In this document: one piece after another, positions 1-6,295 of the stretch
Layout: every line of letters starts with the position of its first letter
Position numbering within the stretch: the first letter of the stretch is position 1
Assembly (NCBI GenBank): GCA_902805485.1
Contig: CADCTM010000428.1
Span: 1-11,054 of the forward strand
Direction of reading: 5' to 3'
From: an uncultured Coleofasciculus sp.
GTDB taxonomy: Bacteria; Cyanobacteriota; Cyanobacteriia; Cyanobacteriales; Coleofasciculaceae
DNA length: 11,054 bases
Translations under genes and position numbers: made by a program
Notes under the pieces: generated by a model
The model's input: the letters and a program-made list of their open reading frames with translations, nothing else
The model's database searches: none
Told to the model about the DNA's origin: nothing

Positions 1-97
1 GAAAAAAGCCCGGAAGTATGTCAACAATCTTGAGGAGGGCCGTTGCTAAAGCTTCGTTGCGACTCAGTGCCTGGTTCGTCTCTTCGGAAATAGTCAT
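1..97 (-). CDS. 5' end of an unidentified gene (partial, runs off left edge)
   Basis: An ATG at 95-97 on the minus strand opens a frame that stays open to the window edge, giving 32 residues that begin MTISEETNQALSRNEALATA and end in ILPGFF. A Shine-Dalgarno-like GGAG lies six bases upstream, which is why I believe the start. The visible part is soluble and helix-prone, with no signal peptide or membrane segment. I do not recognise the family from so few residues. It points the same way as the glycosyltransferase/phosphatase pair and begins 163 bases after that pair ends, so it may be a further member of the operon or have its own promoter in the gap. An overlapping plus-strand frame over 18-302 has no ribosome site and no protein-like character. 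Confidence 0.5.
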   Translation of the reverse strand, partial: MTISEETNQALSRNEALATALLKIVDILPGFF

Positions 98-103
98 ATC
101 AGA

Positions 104-108
104 CTCCA
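104..108 (-). promoter_or_regulatory. Shine-Dalgarno sequence of the left-edge gene
   Basis: On the minus strand the bases read TGGAG, six bases before the ATG at 97. This is the main support for calling a gene start there. Confidence 0.5.
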
Positions 109-260
109 AAATTAGATTAGCAATTTTAGTGTTCCCGTTTTCAACCAGGCAGCAACTCACAAATAAATTTAACGGTTCCAAGTGTTGTCTCAGCGATAAT
201 TTAGAGCAGCCAACTATTTATTCAGCACAAAACCTCATAGCACACTTATTTGCACTAAAT

Positions 261-845
261 TCATTGCAACTGCCCACAAATCCAATCAACCGCCACCGAT
301 AAATCTGCCGCAATAAAATCAGGCTGAGTATGGTGCTGATACTTGCCACTGAGGACATCTTGACCAAACCCAGTCTGCACTAATATTCCCGTACAACCGG
401 CATTGTGTGCCATATCAACATCGGTCGCCTTATCACCCACCATAAAACTTTGACGCAAATCAAGATCATGTTCCCAAGCGGCGGCGACCAACATTCCCGT
501 ATTCGGCTTTCTCCAAGTACTCCAGCGCGTAAAGTCCGGGTTAATACCCCCGGACTCAGGACTGAGAAAAGGGCAGTAATAAAGGGCATCCAGGTGGGCG
601 TCAGCTTCGATTTGCAGTAGTTGCACAAGACGCCGATGCAGAGCATCTACATGATCCGCACCGTAGTAGCTTCTTGCTGGTCCTGATTGGTTAGAGACAA
701 GCGTACAAAATAAGTTTTGGTCATTAAGTCGCCGCACCGCCTGCGCCGCACCTGGAATTAGCTGTAAGTCCTCAACCCGGTAGAGATAACCAGCTTCAAT
801 ATTGAGGACGCCATCTCGGTCGAGGAATACTGCTGGTTTAGCCAC
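261..845 (-). CDS. gmhB: GmhB-like HAD phosphatase (D-glycero-D-manno-heptose 1,7-bisphosphate 7-phosphatase family)
   Basis: A 194-residue HAD-superfamily (HAD-IIIA) phosphatase, the usual length for GmhB, which removes the 7-phosphate from heptose bisphosphate during ADP-heptose synthesis in the cytoplasm. Visible motifs are FLDRDGVLN with nucleophile D9 and acid/base D11, VSNQSG (S51), WRKPNTGM (K113) and the metal-binding GDKATDVD (D138, D142). The start is a GTG at 845 that overlaps the end of the upstream glycosyltransferase by 8 bases, which implies translational coupling; the N-terminus then matches the family. The family zinc site, a CxH pair and a CxC pair in E. coli GmhB, is degenerate: C91 remains, but the other three positions are F93, S109 and W111. 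The neighbouring GT9 enzyme supports a sugar-nucleotide role. Because the zinc loop shapes substrate choice, the exact sugar phosphate is uncertain; a related HAD-IIIA phosphatase activity is the alternative. Confidence 0.85.
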   Translation of the reverse strand: MAKPAVFLDRDGVLNIEAGYLYRVEDLQLIPGAAQAVRRLNDQNLFCTLVSNQSGPARSYYGADHVDALHRRLVQLLQIEADAHLDALYYCPFLSPESGGINPDFTRWSTWRKPNTGMLVAAAWEHDLDLRQSFMVGDKATDVDMAHNAGCTGILVQTGFGQDVLSGKYQHHTQPDFIAADLSVAVDWICGQLQ

Positions 846-1800
846 GCCAAATCTGCTCTAATACAGTTTCAGGTTTGATATCTGCGATCGCACTTGTTGA
901 TGATTGAATCGCAATGTATTTCTCACTGTGGGGCAGTAATTTCTTCGCCTCGGTTGGACCAAACAAGGCAATTGTCGGCGTGCCAACAGCGACGGACAGA
1001 TGCATAGGCGCACTATCGGTACATAGCATCAAGTTCGCCCCGGCAATCATTGCGGCTAATTTCCCAATATCTCCTGGCGAGGTAACTTTTAAATCCGGGC
1101 GGAATTGCATCATCGCGGCGATGAATTCTTCATCTTCTGGTCCCTTGAGCATCACAATTGGTAAATCGGGCTGTTTGCGTTGAATGTCTTCAATAATCTG
1201 CTGCCATTTCTGAACGGGATAAATTTTATTAATGCCTTTTGACTGTGCCAATTGGCTAGAACCGCCATGAATGAGAATGTAACCAGTTTCTGTTGTTCCC
1301 AGGCGTTGCTGTTCGCCTTCTGCCCATTGAATATCGGGTTTGGGAACACTGACGGCAAGTTCTGGACAGGGGGAGGTGATGCCAAAACCTTTTACCAAGT
1401 CATGATACATGGCGGCGGCATATTGCTCAGTTAGCAGGGGGACGGTGTTTGTGAGAAACCATTTTCCAGCACTGGCAGTGTAACCAATTCGGGTGGGAAT
1501 ACCCGTCATCCAGAGTAACAGTCCGACTGACCAACGGCGACCGAGGGAAAGTGCGGCGTCGTATTCGCGATCGCGTAAACTTCCCAGCAAGTTGCCAAAA
1601 TCAGCCGGTCCGTTTCGGTCTTTAAAATCAAATGTCAGGACTTCCTCAACAGATCCTGAAACCCGATACGCCCCTTTTGCTCGCGGTTCCACAACCACAT
1701 CAATTTCGGCATCGGGATAATTCCGTTTTAGATCATCGAGGGTGGGAAAGAACAGAATCTGGTCGCCAATTCCACCAGGCACAAGGGCTAGTATTCTCAT
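838..1800 (-). CDS. Glycosyltransferase family 9 (ADP-heptose:LPS heptosyltransferase-like)
   Basis: A 320-residue GT9 (heptosyltransferase) protein with the GT-B fold. The N-terminal domain opens with a glycine-rich loop, PGGIGDQILFFPTL (residues 8-21), in which D13 is at the position of the family's catalytic aspartate. The C-terminal nucleotide-sugar domain carries IHGGSS (177-182) and the hallmark TDSAPMHLSVAVGTPTIALF (261-280), followed by GPT. Enzymes of this family transfer heptose from an ADP-heptose donor to lipid A-core acceptors at the inner face of the cytoplasmic membrane. There is no signal peptide. The ATG at 1800 gives the expected family N-terminus, although no strong ribosome site precedes it. 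It is the first gene of the minus-strand pair and overlaps the GmhB-like gene by 8 bases. Many cyanobacteria have a reduced or heptose-poor LPS core, so the real donor could be another sugar nucleotide. Confidence 0.9.
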   Translation of the reverse strand: MRILALVPGGIGDQILFFPTLDDLKRNYPDAEIDVVVEPRAKGAYRVSGSVEEVLTFDFKDRNGPADFGNLLGSLRDREYDAALSLGRRWSVGLLLWMTGIPTRIGYTASAGKWFLTNTVPLLTEQYAAAMYHDLVKGFGITSPCPELAVSVPKPDIQWAEGEQQRLGTTETGYILIHGGSSQLAQSKGINKIYPVQKWQQIIEDIQRKQPDLPIVMLKGPEDEEFIAAMMQFRPDLKVTSPGDIGKLAAMIAGANLMLCTDSAPMHLSVAVGTPTIALFGPTEAKKLLPHSEKYIAIQSSTSAIADIKPETVLEQIWRG

Positions 1801-1823
1801 CTGGATTGATTGAAGCTCTATTG

Positions 1824-1852
1824 TTCAGCTTAATTTTAAGGGAACATATACT
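1824..1852 (+). promoter_or_regulatory. Candidate promoter for ispD in the divergent intergenic region
   Basis: The 71-base gap between the divergent heptosyltransferase and ispD genes contains TATACT (1847-1852, five of six matches to the -10 consensus). It lies 17 bases after a weak -35-like TTCAGC (1824-1829). Transcription starting near 1859 would leave a short leader holding the AGAGGA ribosome site. A small inverted repeat, CTTAA-TT-TTAAG (1829-1840), sits in the spacer. The same gap must also hold the promoter of the minus-strand pair, which I could not locate. Confidence 0.35.
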
Positions 1853-1860
1853 CAGCTAAC

Positions 1861-1866
1861 AGAGGA
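1861..1866 (+). promoter_or_regulatory. Ribosome binding site fixing the GTG start of ispD
   Basis: AGAGGA lies five bases before GTG at 1872. This supports GTG as the start, and the translation then begins directly with the family's first beta strand (YLLIPAAG). Confidence 0.7.
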
Positions 1867-1871
1867 AGATC

Positions 1872-2555
1872 GTGTATTTATTAATTCCAGCGGCAGGAAT
1901 GGGGCGGAGAATGGGGAGTGAACGCAATAAACTCCTCCTCACTTTACTGGGTAAACCAATACTTGCTTGGACTCTCCTTGCTGCCGAAGCTGCTGATAAA
2001 ATTAGCTGGATTGGTATTATTGGACAACCAAATGACCAATCCGATATTAAAGCAATTTTGGCAGAACTGGCGCTATCTTTACCCGTGCAATTGATTATGG
2101 GGGGCGAAACCCGCCAAGAATCGGTTTATAACGGCTTGCAGGCGCTACCAGATGGGGCTGAACGAGTTTTAATTCATGATGGGGCAAGATGTTTGGCAAC
2201 GCCGCAGCTCTTGAATCGCTGTGGTTCGGCATTACTGGATTGTTCGGGTTTCATTGCCGCCGTGCCCGTGAAGGATACGATCAAGGTGGTGGATGAAGTG
2301 GGTGTGATTCAAGATACACCTGATCGTCGGCAATTATGGGCAGCACAGACACCACAAGGGTTTGAGGTGAAGCTGTTGAAGCAGTGTCATGACAAGGGGC
2401 GTGATTTAGGTTGGGAAGTTACAGATGATGCGGCGTTGTTTGAGCGGTGTGGGTTGGCTGTGAGAATTGTGGAAGGGGAGGAGACTAATCTTAAGGTAAC
2501 GACGCCTGTGGATTTAGCGATCGCGGAATTTATCTTACGTCAGCGATTGGGCTGA
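1872..2555 (+). CDS. ispD: 2-C-methyl-D-erythritol 4-phosphate cytidylyltransferase
   Basis: IspD joins CTP and 2-C-methyl-D-erythritol 4-phosphate to give 4-diphosphocytidyl-methylerythritol and pyrophosphate, the third step of the cytoplasmic MEP isoprenoid pathway that feeds carotenoid, phytol and quinone synthesis. The 227 residues match the usual family length. In order I see the CTP-binding loop PAAGMGRRMG (6-15) with K20, GGETRQESVYNGL (77-89), HDGARC (102-107), PVKDTIK (132-138), R152 and QTPQGF (159-164), TDDA (184-187) and LKVTTPVDLAIAE (207-219). All signature blocks are intact, so it should be active. It starts at GTG with a good ribosome site. It is divergent from the glycosyltransferase pair and is followed by nfi on the same strand after 174 bases. 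There is no partner MEP gene such as ispF next door. HDGARC in place of the more common HDAARP is a small variation. Confidence 0.96.
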   Translation: MYLLIPAAGMGRRMGSERNKLLLTLLGKPILAWTLLAAEAADKISWIGIIGQPNDQSDIKAILAELALSLPVQLIMGGETRQESVYNGLQALPDGAERVLIHDGARCLATPQLLNRCGSALLDCSGFIAAVPVKDTIKVVDEVGVIQDTPDRRQLWAAQTPQGFEVKLLKQCHDKGRDLGWEVTDDAALFERCGLAVRIVEGEETNLKVTTPVDLAIAEFILRQRLG

Positions 2556-2599
2556 TAAATTATCCAGTCAATTGCCGCAGTTAGATAGCCAGAGTCAAG

Positions 2600-2629
2600 A
2601 AAAACCCCGCTGATATCAGCCTAGCGGGG
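2600..2629 (-). terminator. Rho-independent-type hairpin, U-tract on the minus strand
   Basis: Arms CCCCGCT (2605-2611) and AGCGGGG (2623-2629) pair perfectly over seven mostly G-C base pairs, with an 11-base loop. The left arm and loop contain the palindrome GCTGATATCAGC. Read on the minus strand the hairpin is followed by TTTTTC (complement of 2599-2604), the standard intrinsic-terminator layout. On the plus strand it is followed by TAACGAAT, which is not U-rich. It probably helps end the ispD transcript as a bare hairpin, but its best orientation is opposite to both flanking genes. Confidence 0.6.
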
Positions 2630-2729
2630 TAACGAATGAATGGGTGGTATCTTTCCTTACTTCTCAGGGGAAGAGACTTATGCAGTTGAGGGCTGGAATT
2701 TCGATTTTATTAATCTAATCGTTATAAAA

Positions 2730-3389
2730 ATGAAAATCAATCAACGCCACGAATGGCCAACTACTGCTGAAGAAGCGACTATTATTCAAAAACAACTACA
2801 ACTAGAAGTGATTGCCGAAGAGCAGTTAGGAGAAGTACGGTATGTTGCAGGGGTTGATGTTGGTTTTGAGGAAGACGGTGCAATTTCACGGGCAGCAGTT
2901 GCAGTGTTAAGTTTTCCAGAGTTGCAGTTACAAGAAAAAGCGATCGCACGACGCCCAACAAGCTTTCCCTACATTCCTGGTTTCCTTTCCTTCCGAGAAA
3001 TTCCGCCTGTATTGGATGCCTTAGAGAAAATCAGCATAACACCCGATTTAATATTATGTGATGGTCAAGGGATTGCTCATCCTCGCCGCTTTGGCATTGC
3101 CTGTCATTTGGGAGTATTAATAGACGTTCCAACAATTGGTGTTGCTAAGTCGTTATTAATTGGAAAGCATGACGAATTGCCACCAGAGAAAGGTAGTTGG
3201 CAAGCATTGCGGTACAAGGGAGAAACCGTTGGGGTGGTTTTGCGATCGCGTACTGGTGTGAAGCCGCTTTATGTGTCTATTGGACATCGAATTAGTTTAC
3301 CGACTGCGATTGATTATGTGCTGCGATGTACTACCAAATATCGCTTGCCAGAAACAACTCGCTGGGCTGACAATTTGGCTTCACACTGA
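2730..3389 (+). CDS. nfi: Endonuclease V (deoxyinosine 3' endonuclease)
   Basis: Endonuclease V cuts DNA one phosphodiester bond 3' of deoxyinosine and related deaminated bases, starting alternative excision repair. The 219-residue product shows every family block: VAGVDVGF with metal ligand D43, PYIPGFLSFRE with wedge tyrosine Y81 and ligand E90, CDGQGIAHPRRFGIACHLG with ligand D111, VPTIGVAKSLL, and YRLPETTRWAD near the C-terminus. I chose the ATG at 2730 because it gives the family's usual N-terminal length, with the first catalytic aspartate near residue 35-43. An in-frame ATG at 2640 would add 30 residues (beginning MGGIFPYFSG) with no family counterpart and would begin right beside the terminator hairpin. 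No clear Shine-Dalgarno precedes 2730; the upstream bases are very A/T-rich (GTTATAAAA). It stands alone between ispD and the FHA cluster. Confidence 0.95.
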   Translation: MKINQRHEWPTTAEEATIIQKQLQLEVIAEEQLGEVRYVAGVDVGFEEDGAISRAAVAVLSFPELQLQEKAIARRPTSFPYIPGFLSFREIPPVLDALEKISITPDLILCDGQGIAHPRRFGIACHLGVLIDVPTIGVAKSLLIGKHDELPPEKGSWQALRYKGETVGVVLRSRTGVKPLYVSIGHRISLPTAIDYVLRCTTKYRLPETTRWADNLASH

Positions 3390-3410
3390 ATATAGGATCG
3401 GTAAGACTTA

Positions 3411-3443
3411 ATCCCCTCAGCTCCTCACAACATTTAAGGGGAT
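3411..3443 (+). terminator. Weak inverted repeat after nfi
   Basis: ATCCCCT (3411-3417) pairs with AGGGGAT (3437-3443) across a 19-base loop, 21 bases after the nfi stop. The position suits a terminator, but the loop is long and no T-run follows (ACTGTATTG), so the call is weak. Confidence 0.3.
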
Positions 3444-3669
3444 ACTGTATTGAATTGGTGACAGAAATTCAGGATTGGTATTTCTGGTACTTTTCTATTG
3501 CTGCTTATCCATTGCTCGTCTACGCGGTTGATTATGTGGTCTGCATAGAACCTTATTGGCACGATAACTCACCTATTCCCTGATATATTTTCTGGTCGCA
3601 TCGCTAAATTCTCTAAACAACCCTTCATAAACTCACCAATTTGCTCCTCAGCAGCATCATAATTAGGAA

Positions 3670-3700
3670 TTGAACAGTTAATAGCTGAAGTACTTATTAA
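3670..3700 (+). promoter_or_regulatory. Possible promoter of the FHA cluster
   Basis: TTGAAC (3670-3675) resembles a -35 box and TATTAA (3695-3700) a -10 box, but the spacer is 19 bases, longer than ideal. Transcription would begin shortly before the GGGG-containing ribosome site (3716-3719) of the gene at 3722. The 332-base upstream gap makes a promoter here likely in principle; this exact element is a guess. Confidence 0.25.
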
Positions 3701-3721
3701 AAAGTTCAACGGTCAGGGGCT

Positions 3722-4267
3722 ATGAATGAAATCACTCTAGAGTGGCAAGAAGCTGCTCAAATCCGAACAGAAACGATTCGTGAGAGCCAACCCAGTAAGC
3801 ATCCAGGGACAGTACGGCTGGGTCGTGACCCGCTGCGGTGCGATATAGTTTTGAGCGATCCCACCGTATCAGGACTACACGTAGAAATCTTTTTTAATGC
3901 TCAACAGCAATCCTTCGCCCTGCACAACCTCCGCGATACGAATCCTCCCGTAGTCGATGGGCGGCAACTTCAGCACGGGGAAGCCTTTTTAAGTAAAGGT
4001 AGCACCATTGATTTAGGACAAATCGAACTGACTGTTGTTGCGGTTTCTCACGCTACCCCCAACAACCCAATCCCGCCAACGATTTTGATGCCACCGCAGC
4101 CTTTAATTGTAAATAATCAACCCGTCCCTGCCCTTGAGTCCTATGGCTTACAGTGTCCTAGTTGCGGTAGAGTTTCCCCTTATGAACGATTGGATTGGGG
4201 CTGTCAGTGGTGCGGTACATCTTTGGCAGCAGCAGCAAGTGTTGTAATGACATCAAACGGAACTTAG
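3722..4267 (+). CDS. FHA-domain protein with C-terminal zinc ribbon
   Basis: A 181-residue protein with two parts. Residues about 5-108 form an FHA (forkhead-associated) domain, a phosphothreonine-binding module: LGRDP (G34, R35), DPTVSGLHVEI (S50, H53), NLRDTN (N74) and the closing strand GSTIDLGQIELTVV. The usual NG after the conserved asparagine is NP here (N74-P75), and the R of SRxH is glycine, so binding may be altered. A proline- and asparagine-rich linker (about 112-137) leads to a zinc ribbon with pairs C145-x-x-C148 and C161-x-x-C164. There is no signal peptide or membrane segment, so it is probably cytoplasmic. It is first in a three-gene cluster. Its amber stop is followed after 12 bases, in the same reading frame, by the start of the FHA-flavoprotein. 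It is likely a phospho-dependent adaptor for that enzyme (inference). Confidence 0.85.
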   Translation: MNEITLEWQEAAQIRTETIRESQPSKHPGTVRLGRDPLRCDIVLSDPTVSGLHVEIFFNAQQQSFALHNLRDTNPPVVDGRQLQHGEAFLSKGSTIDLGQIELTVVAVSHATPNNPIPPTILMPPQPLIVNNQPVPALESYGLQCPSCGRVSPYERLDWGCQWCGTSLAAAASVVMTSNGT

Positions 4268-4279
4268 GGCAAGAAACGC

Positions 4280-6274
4280 ATGAATCCAGCACCCTTGCGA
4301 GTTCAATTAAGCTGGGATGATCCGGCAACGGGAGACAAGCGAGAACCGATACTCGGTGTTCCCATCGCCTTGGGACGCGAGTTTGGTCAAATGCCTACCC
4401 AAATCCAAGGGCATCCTGTATCTCGAATGGTGCTGAATAGCCTTGAGGTTTCACGGTTCCACGTTTTAATCGACCAAGATAGTAGCGGGTTGCAAGTCAT
4501 TGACCAAAATAGTCGTAATGGCATATTTGTCAATGGCAATCTTGTTGGCGCAAACAACTCGGTAGCCCTGGCAAACGGTGATTCTCTACAAATTGGGCCG
4601 TACCAAATTACAATCAGTTTCGGTGCAAGAACACAGCCGCCGGCTTCTACTAATTCCCAAATCTTATTTAATCCCAATACAGGACTACCAGACCCCAGCC
4701 AGCTTCCACCACCAGCCGCGCCTCTACCAAGCAACAGCTTTCCCCCACCAATCTTTCAGGCATTGGAAGTTGAGGTACAAGACCTTCATGCTACGGGATT
4801 ACCTGTGGATGAAGTGGATTACGCCACAATTGGCGCAGGATTGGGCAGTTTTGTTTGGGTGGATTGTTTGAGAATTTATGGCGTGAAAGCGAGTCAAATC
4901 GCCGCTTTAGGCATTGAACCGCAGCCTTATAGTCGTTATAAACAACTTTGCCTGAGTTCGCAAATTCCCTTGCATGAGCGGCTGCGTTCTAACTCAGATT
5001 CCTGTCCTGATAACGTCTGGGGGTGGCCGAGTTATGCCTTACGGGAGGCTTGGCATGATGTAACCAAGGGGCGTTTAGGGGCAGCCTTGGGCTATTTGTG
5101 GCAGGTGTTTGCGGAACCGACTTTTGCACAAACTTATACGCCACGCGCGGGTAATGTTTTTGATTCGCTGGATCGGGAAGCGAGGCGGATTGGTTGGGAT
5201 AAAATATTTCGCTATGGTAGTGTGCGCTCGATTCGCAAAACGACGGATGGACGATATGCGATCGCCTTTTCTCGCACAAATACCGGAAGGCGCGCTCATG
5301 CTTTCTTAATTTCCCGTTTTGTTCACATTGCAACTGGCTATCCGGCGATTAAGTTTCTCCCAGATTTGCAAGCGTATCGTGAAAAAACTTTGGATTTTAA
5401 ATCAGTTGTAAATGCTTATGAACCGCATGATCATGTTTACCAACATCTAGAACAATTTGGCGGTACGGTGATGATTCGCGGTCGCGGAATCGTTGCTTCG
5501 AGAATTGTACAACGAGTGTATGAAGCTAGAGCGAGGAATCCTGAGATTCGCTTAGTGCATTTAATGCGATCGCCTAAACCTCAAGGTAACAAATTTGGCA
5601 CATCCCAGCGACGGGTGAAACATCATTATGAATTTCAACCGTTTAACTGGCCGAAAGCCTGCTGGGGTGGGGAATTGCGGATAATGTTAGAAAAAGCTGA
5701 TCCCCAACAACGACAACGCTTAATTGCTGATTGGGGTGGCACAACAACCGCCGATCGCCGTGATTGGCAGCGTATTGTTGAAGAAGGAATTAATCAAGGT
5801 TGGTACAAAATTGAGTTCGGGAATGTTGAAAAAGTCGAACGCCAACACGATTGTATTATCACTTACATTCAGGAGAAGAAGTTTAAGGGACAAATGCGCC
5901 TAGAAGCTGATTTTATTATTGATGCAACTGGACTTGATGCGAATGTGAAAGCGAGTCCGCTACTGAATGATTTGGTAACTCATTACAATTTATCACTTAA
6001 TCCTTTAGGGCGTTTGAGTGTAAGTAATGATTTTGAGTTGGTGGAAATGCGATCGCCTTTTACTCAAGGGGGAAAAGGTCGGATGTATGCGGCTGGAGCA
6101 ATTACTTTAGGGGGACCCTATGCAGCCGTTGATAGCTTTTTGGGTTTGCAATACGCCGCCCTTTGTAGCGTTGATTCTTTAGCCAAAACCAAAGCACCGG
6201 GACTGCACAGATTAAACTTCTTAAGTTCTTTTTTACAATGGTTGAAGTGGGTTGCCAATCAATCCCCTTCCTGA
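4280..6274 (+). CDS. FHA domain fused to an FAD/NAD(P)-binding oxidoreductase-like flavoprotein
   Basis: A 664-residue fusion. Residues about 8-115 form a textbook FHA domain: LGREFG (G32, R33), EVSRFHVLI (S58, R59, H61), DQNSRNGIFVNG (N80, G81, N85, G86) and GDSLQIGPYQITI. A proline-rich linker (about 116-160) follows. The remainder is a dinucleotide-binding flavoprotein: a first Rossmann motif DYATIGAGLGSFVWVDCLRI (180-199, glycine pattern GxGxxS), an HIATGYP strand near 349-355, a second nucleotide-binding motif VMIRGRGIVASRIV (397-410), DFIIDATGLD (544-553), and a late FAD-type motif GRMYAAGAITLGGPYA (600-615). I see no CxxxxC redox disulfide, so it is unlikely to be a thioredoxin-reductase type; an N-hydroxylase or monooxygenase-like fold is possible. 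The substrate is unknown. It lies between the FHA-zinc-ribbon gene (12-base gap, same frame) and a membrane protein (21-base gap). The FHA domain suggests recruitment to or control by a Ser/Thr-phosphorylated partner (inference). Confidence 0.85.
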   Translation: MNPAPLRVQLSWDDPATGDKREPILGVPIALGREFGQMPTQIQGHPVSRMVLNSLEVSRFHVLIDQDSSGLQVIDQNSRNGIFVNGNLVGANNSVALANGDSLQIGPYQITISFGARTQPPASTNSQILFNPNTGLPDPSQLPPPAAPLPSNSFPPPIFQALEVEVQDLHATGLPVDEVDYATIGAGLGSFVWVDCLRIYGVKASQIAALGIEPQPYSRYKQLCLSSQIPLHERLRSNSDSCPDNVWGWPSYALREAWHDVTKGRLGAALGYLWQVFAEPTFAQTYTPRAGNVFDSLDREARRIGWDKIFRYGSVRSIRKTTDGRYAIAFSRTNTGRRAHAFLISRFVHIATGYPAIKFLPDLQAYREKTLDFKSVVNAYEPHDHVYQHLEQFGGTVMIRGRGIVASRIVQRVYEARARNPEIRLVHLMRSPKPQGNKFGTSQRRVKHHYEFQPFNWPKACWGGELRIMLEKADPQQRQRLIADWGGTTTADRRDWQRIVEEGINQGWYKIEFGNVEKVERQHDCIITYIQEKKFKGQMRLEADFIIDATGLDANVKASPLLNDLVTHYNLSLNPLGRLSVSNDFELVEMRSPFTQGGKGRMYAAGAITLGGPYAAVDSFLGLQYAALCSVDSLAKTKAPGLHRLNFLSSFLQWLKWVANQSPS

Positions 6275-6295
6275 TTTTTAATAAGTATTTGAACT

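Larger units (their letters stand above)
3390..3721. other. Intergenic region with no convincing gene
   Basis: This 332-base stretch lies between nfi and the FHA cluster. I see no RNA gene. It holds a weak inverted repeat near its left end (listed separately) and a weak promoter-like element near its right end. Two open stretches are worth recording. A minus-strand frame over 3434-3712 has a single internal stop (3569-3571) in about 92 codons; its upstream half reads plausibly (IPNYDAAEEQIGEFMKG). A plus-strand frame ending at 3583 could start at GTG 3458 and encode 41 hydrophobic, aromatic residues (MTEIQDWYFWYFSIAAYPLL...). Neither has a ribosome site, and I recognise no family in either. 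A decayed gene is possible. Confidence 0.5.

Noticed and set aside
18..302. Plus-strand open frame of 94 codons at the left end
   Set aside because: It overlaps the better-supported minus-strand start at 97 and the end of the phosphatase gene, has no ribosome site, and its translation is low-complexity and unlike any family.
2640..2729. ATG at 2640 as the start of endonuclease V
   Set aside because: It adds 30 residues with no family counterpart and begins right beside a terminator hairpin; the 2730 ATG places the catalytic residues at the expected distances.
4280..6274. FHA-flavoprotein as a thioredoxin- or glutathione-reductase-type disulfide reductase
   Set aside because: Two nucleotide-binding motifs are present but no CxxxxC or CxxC redox pair is found near either.
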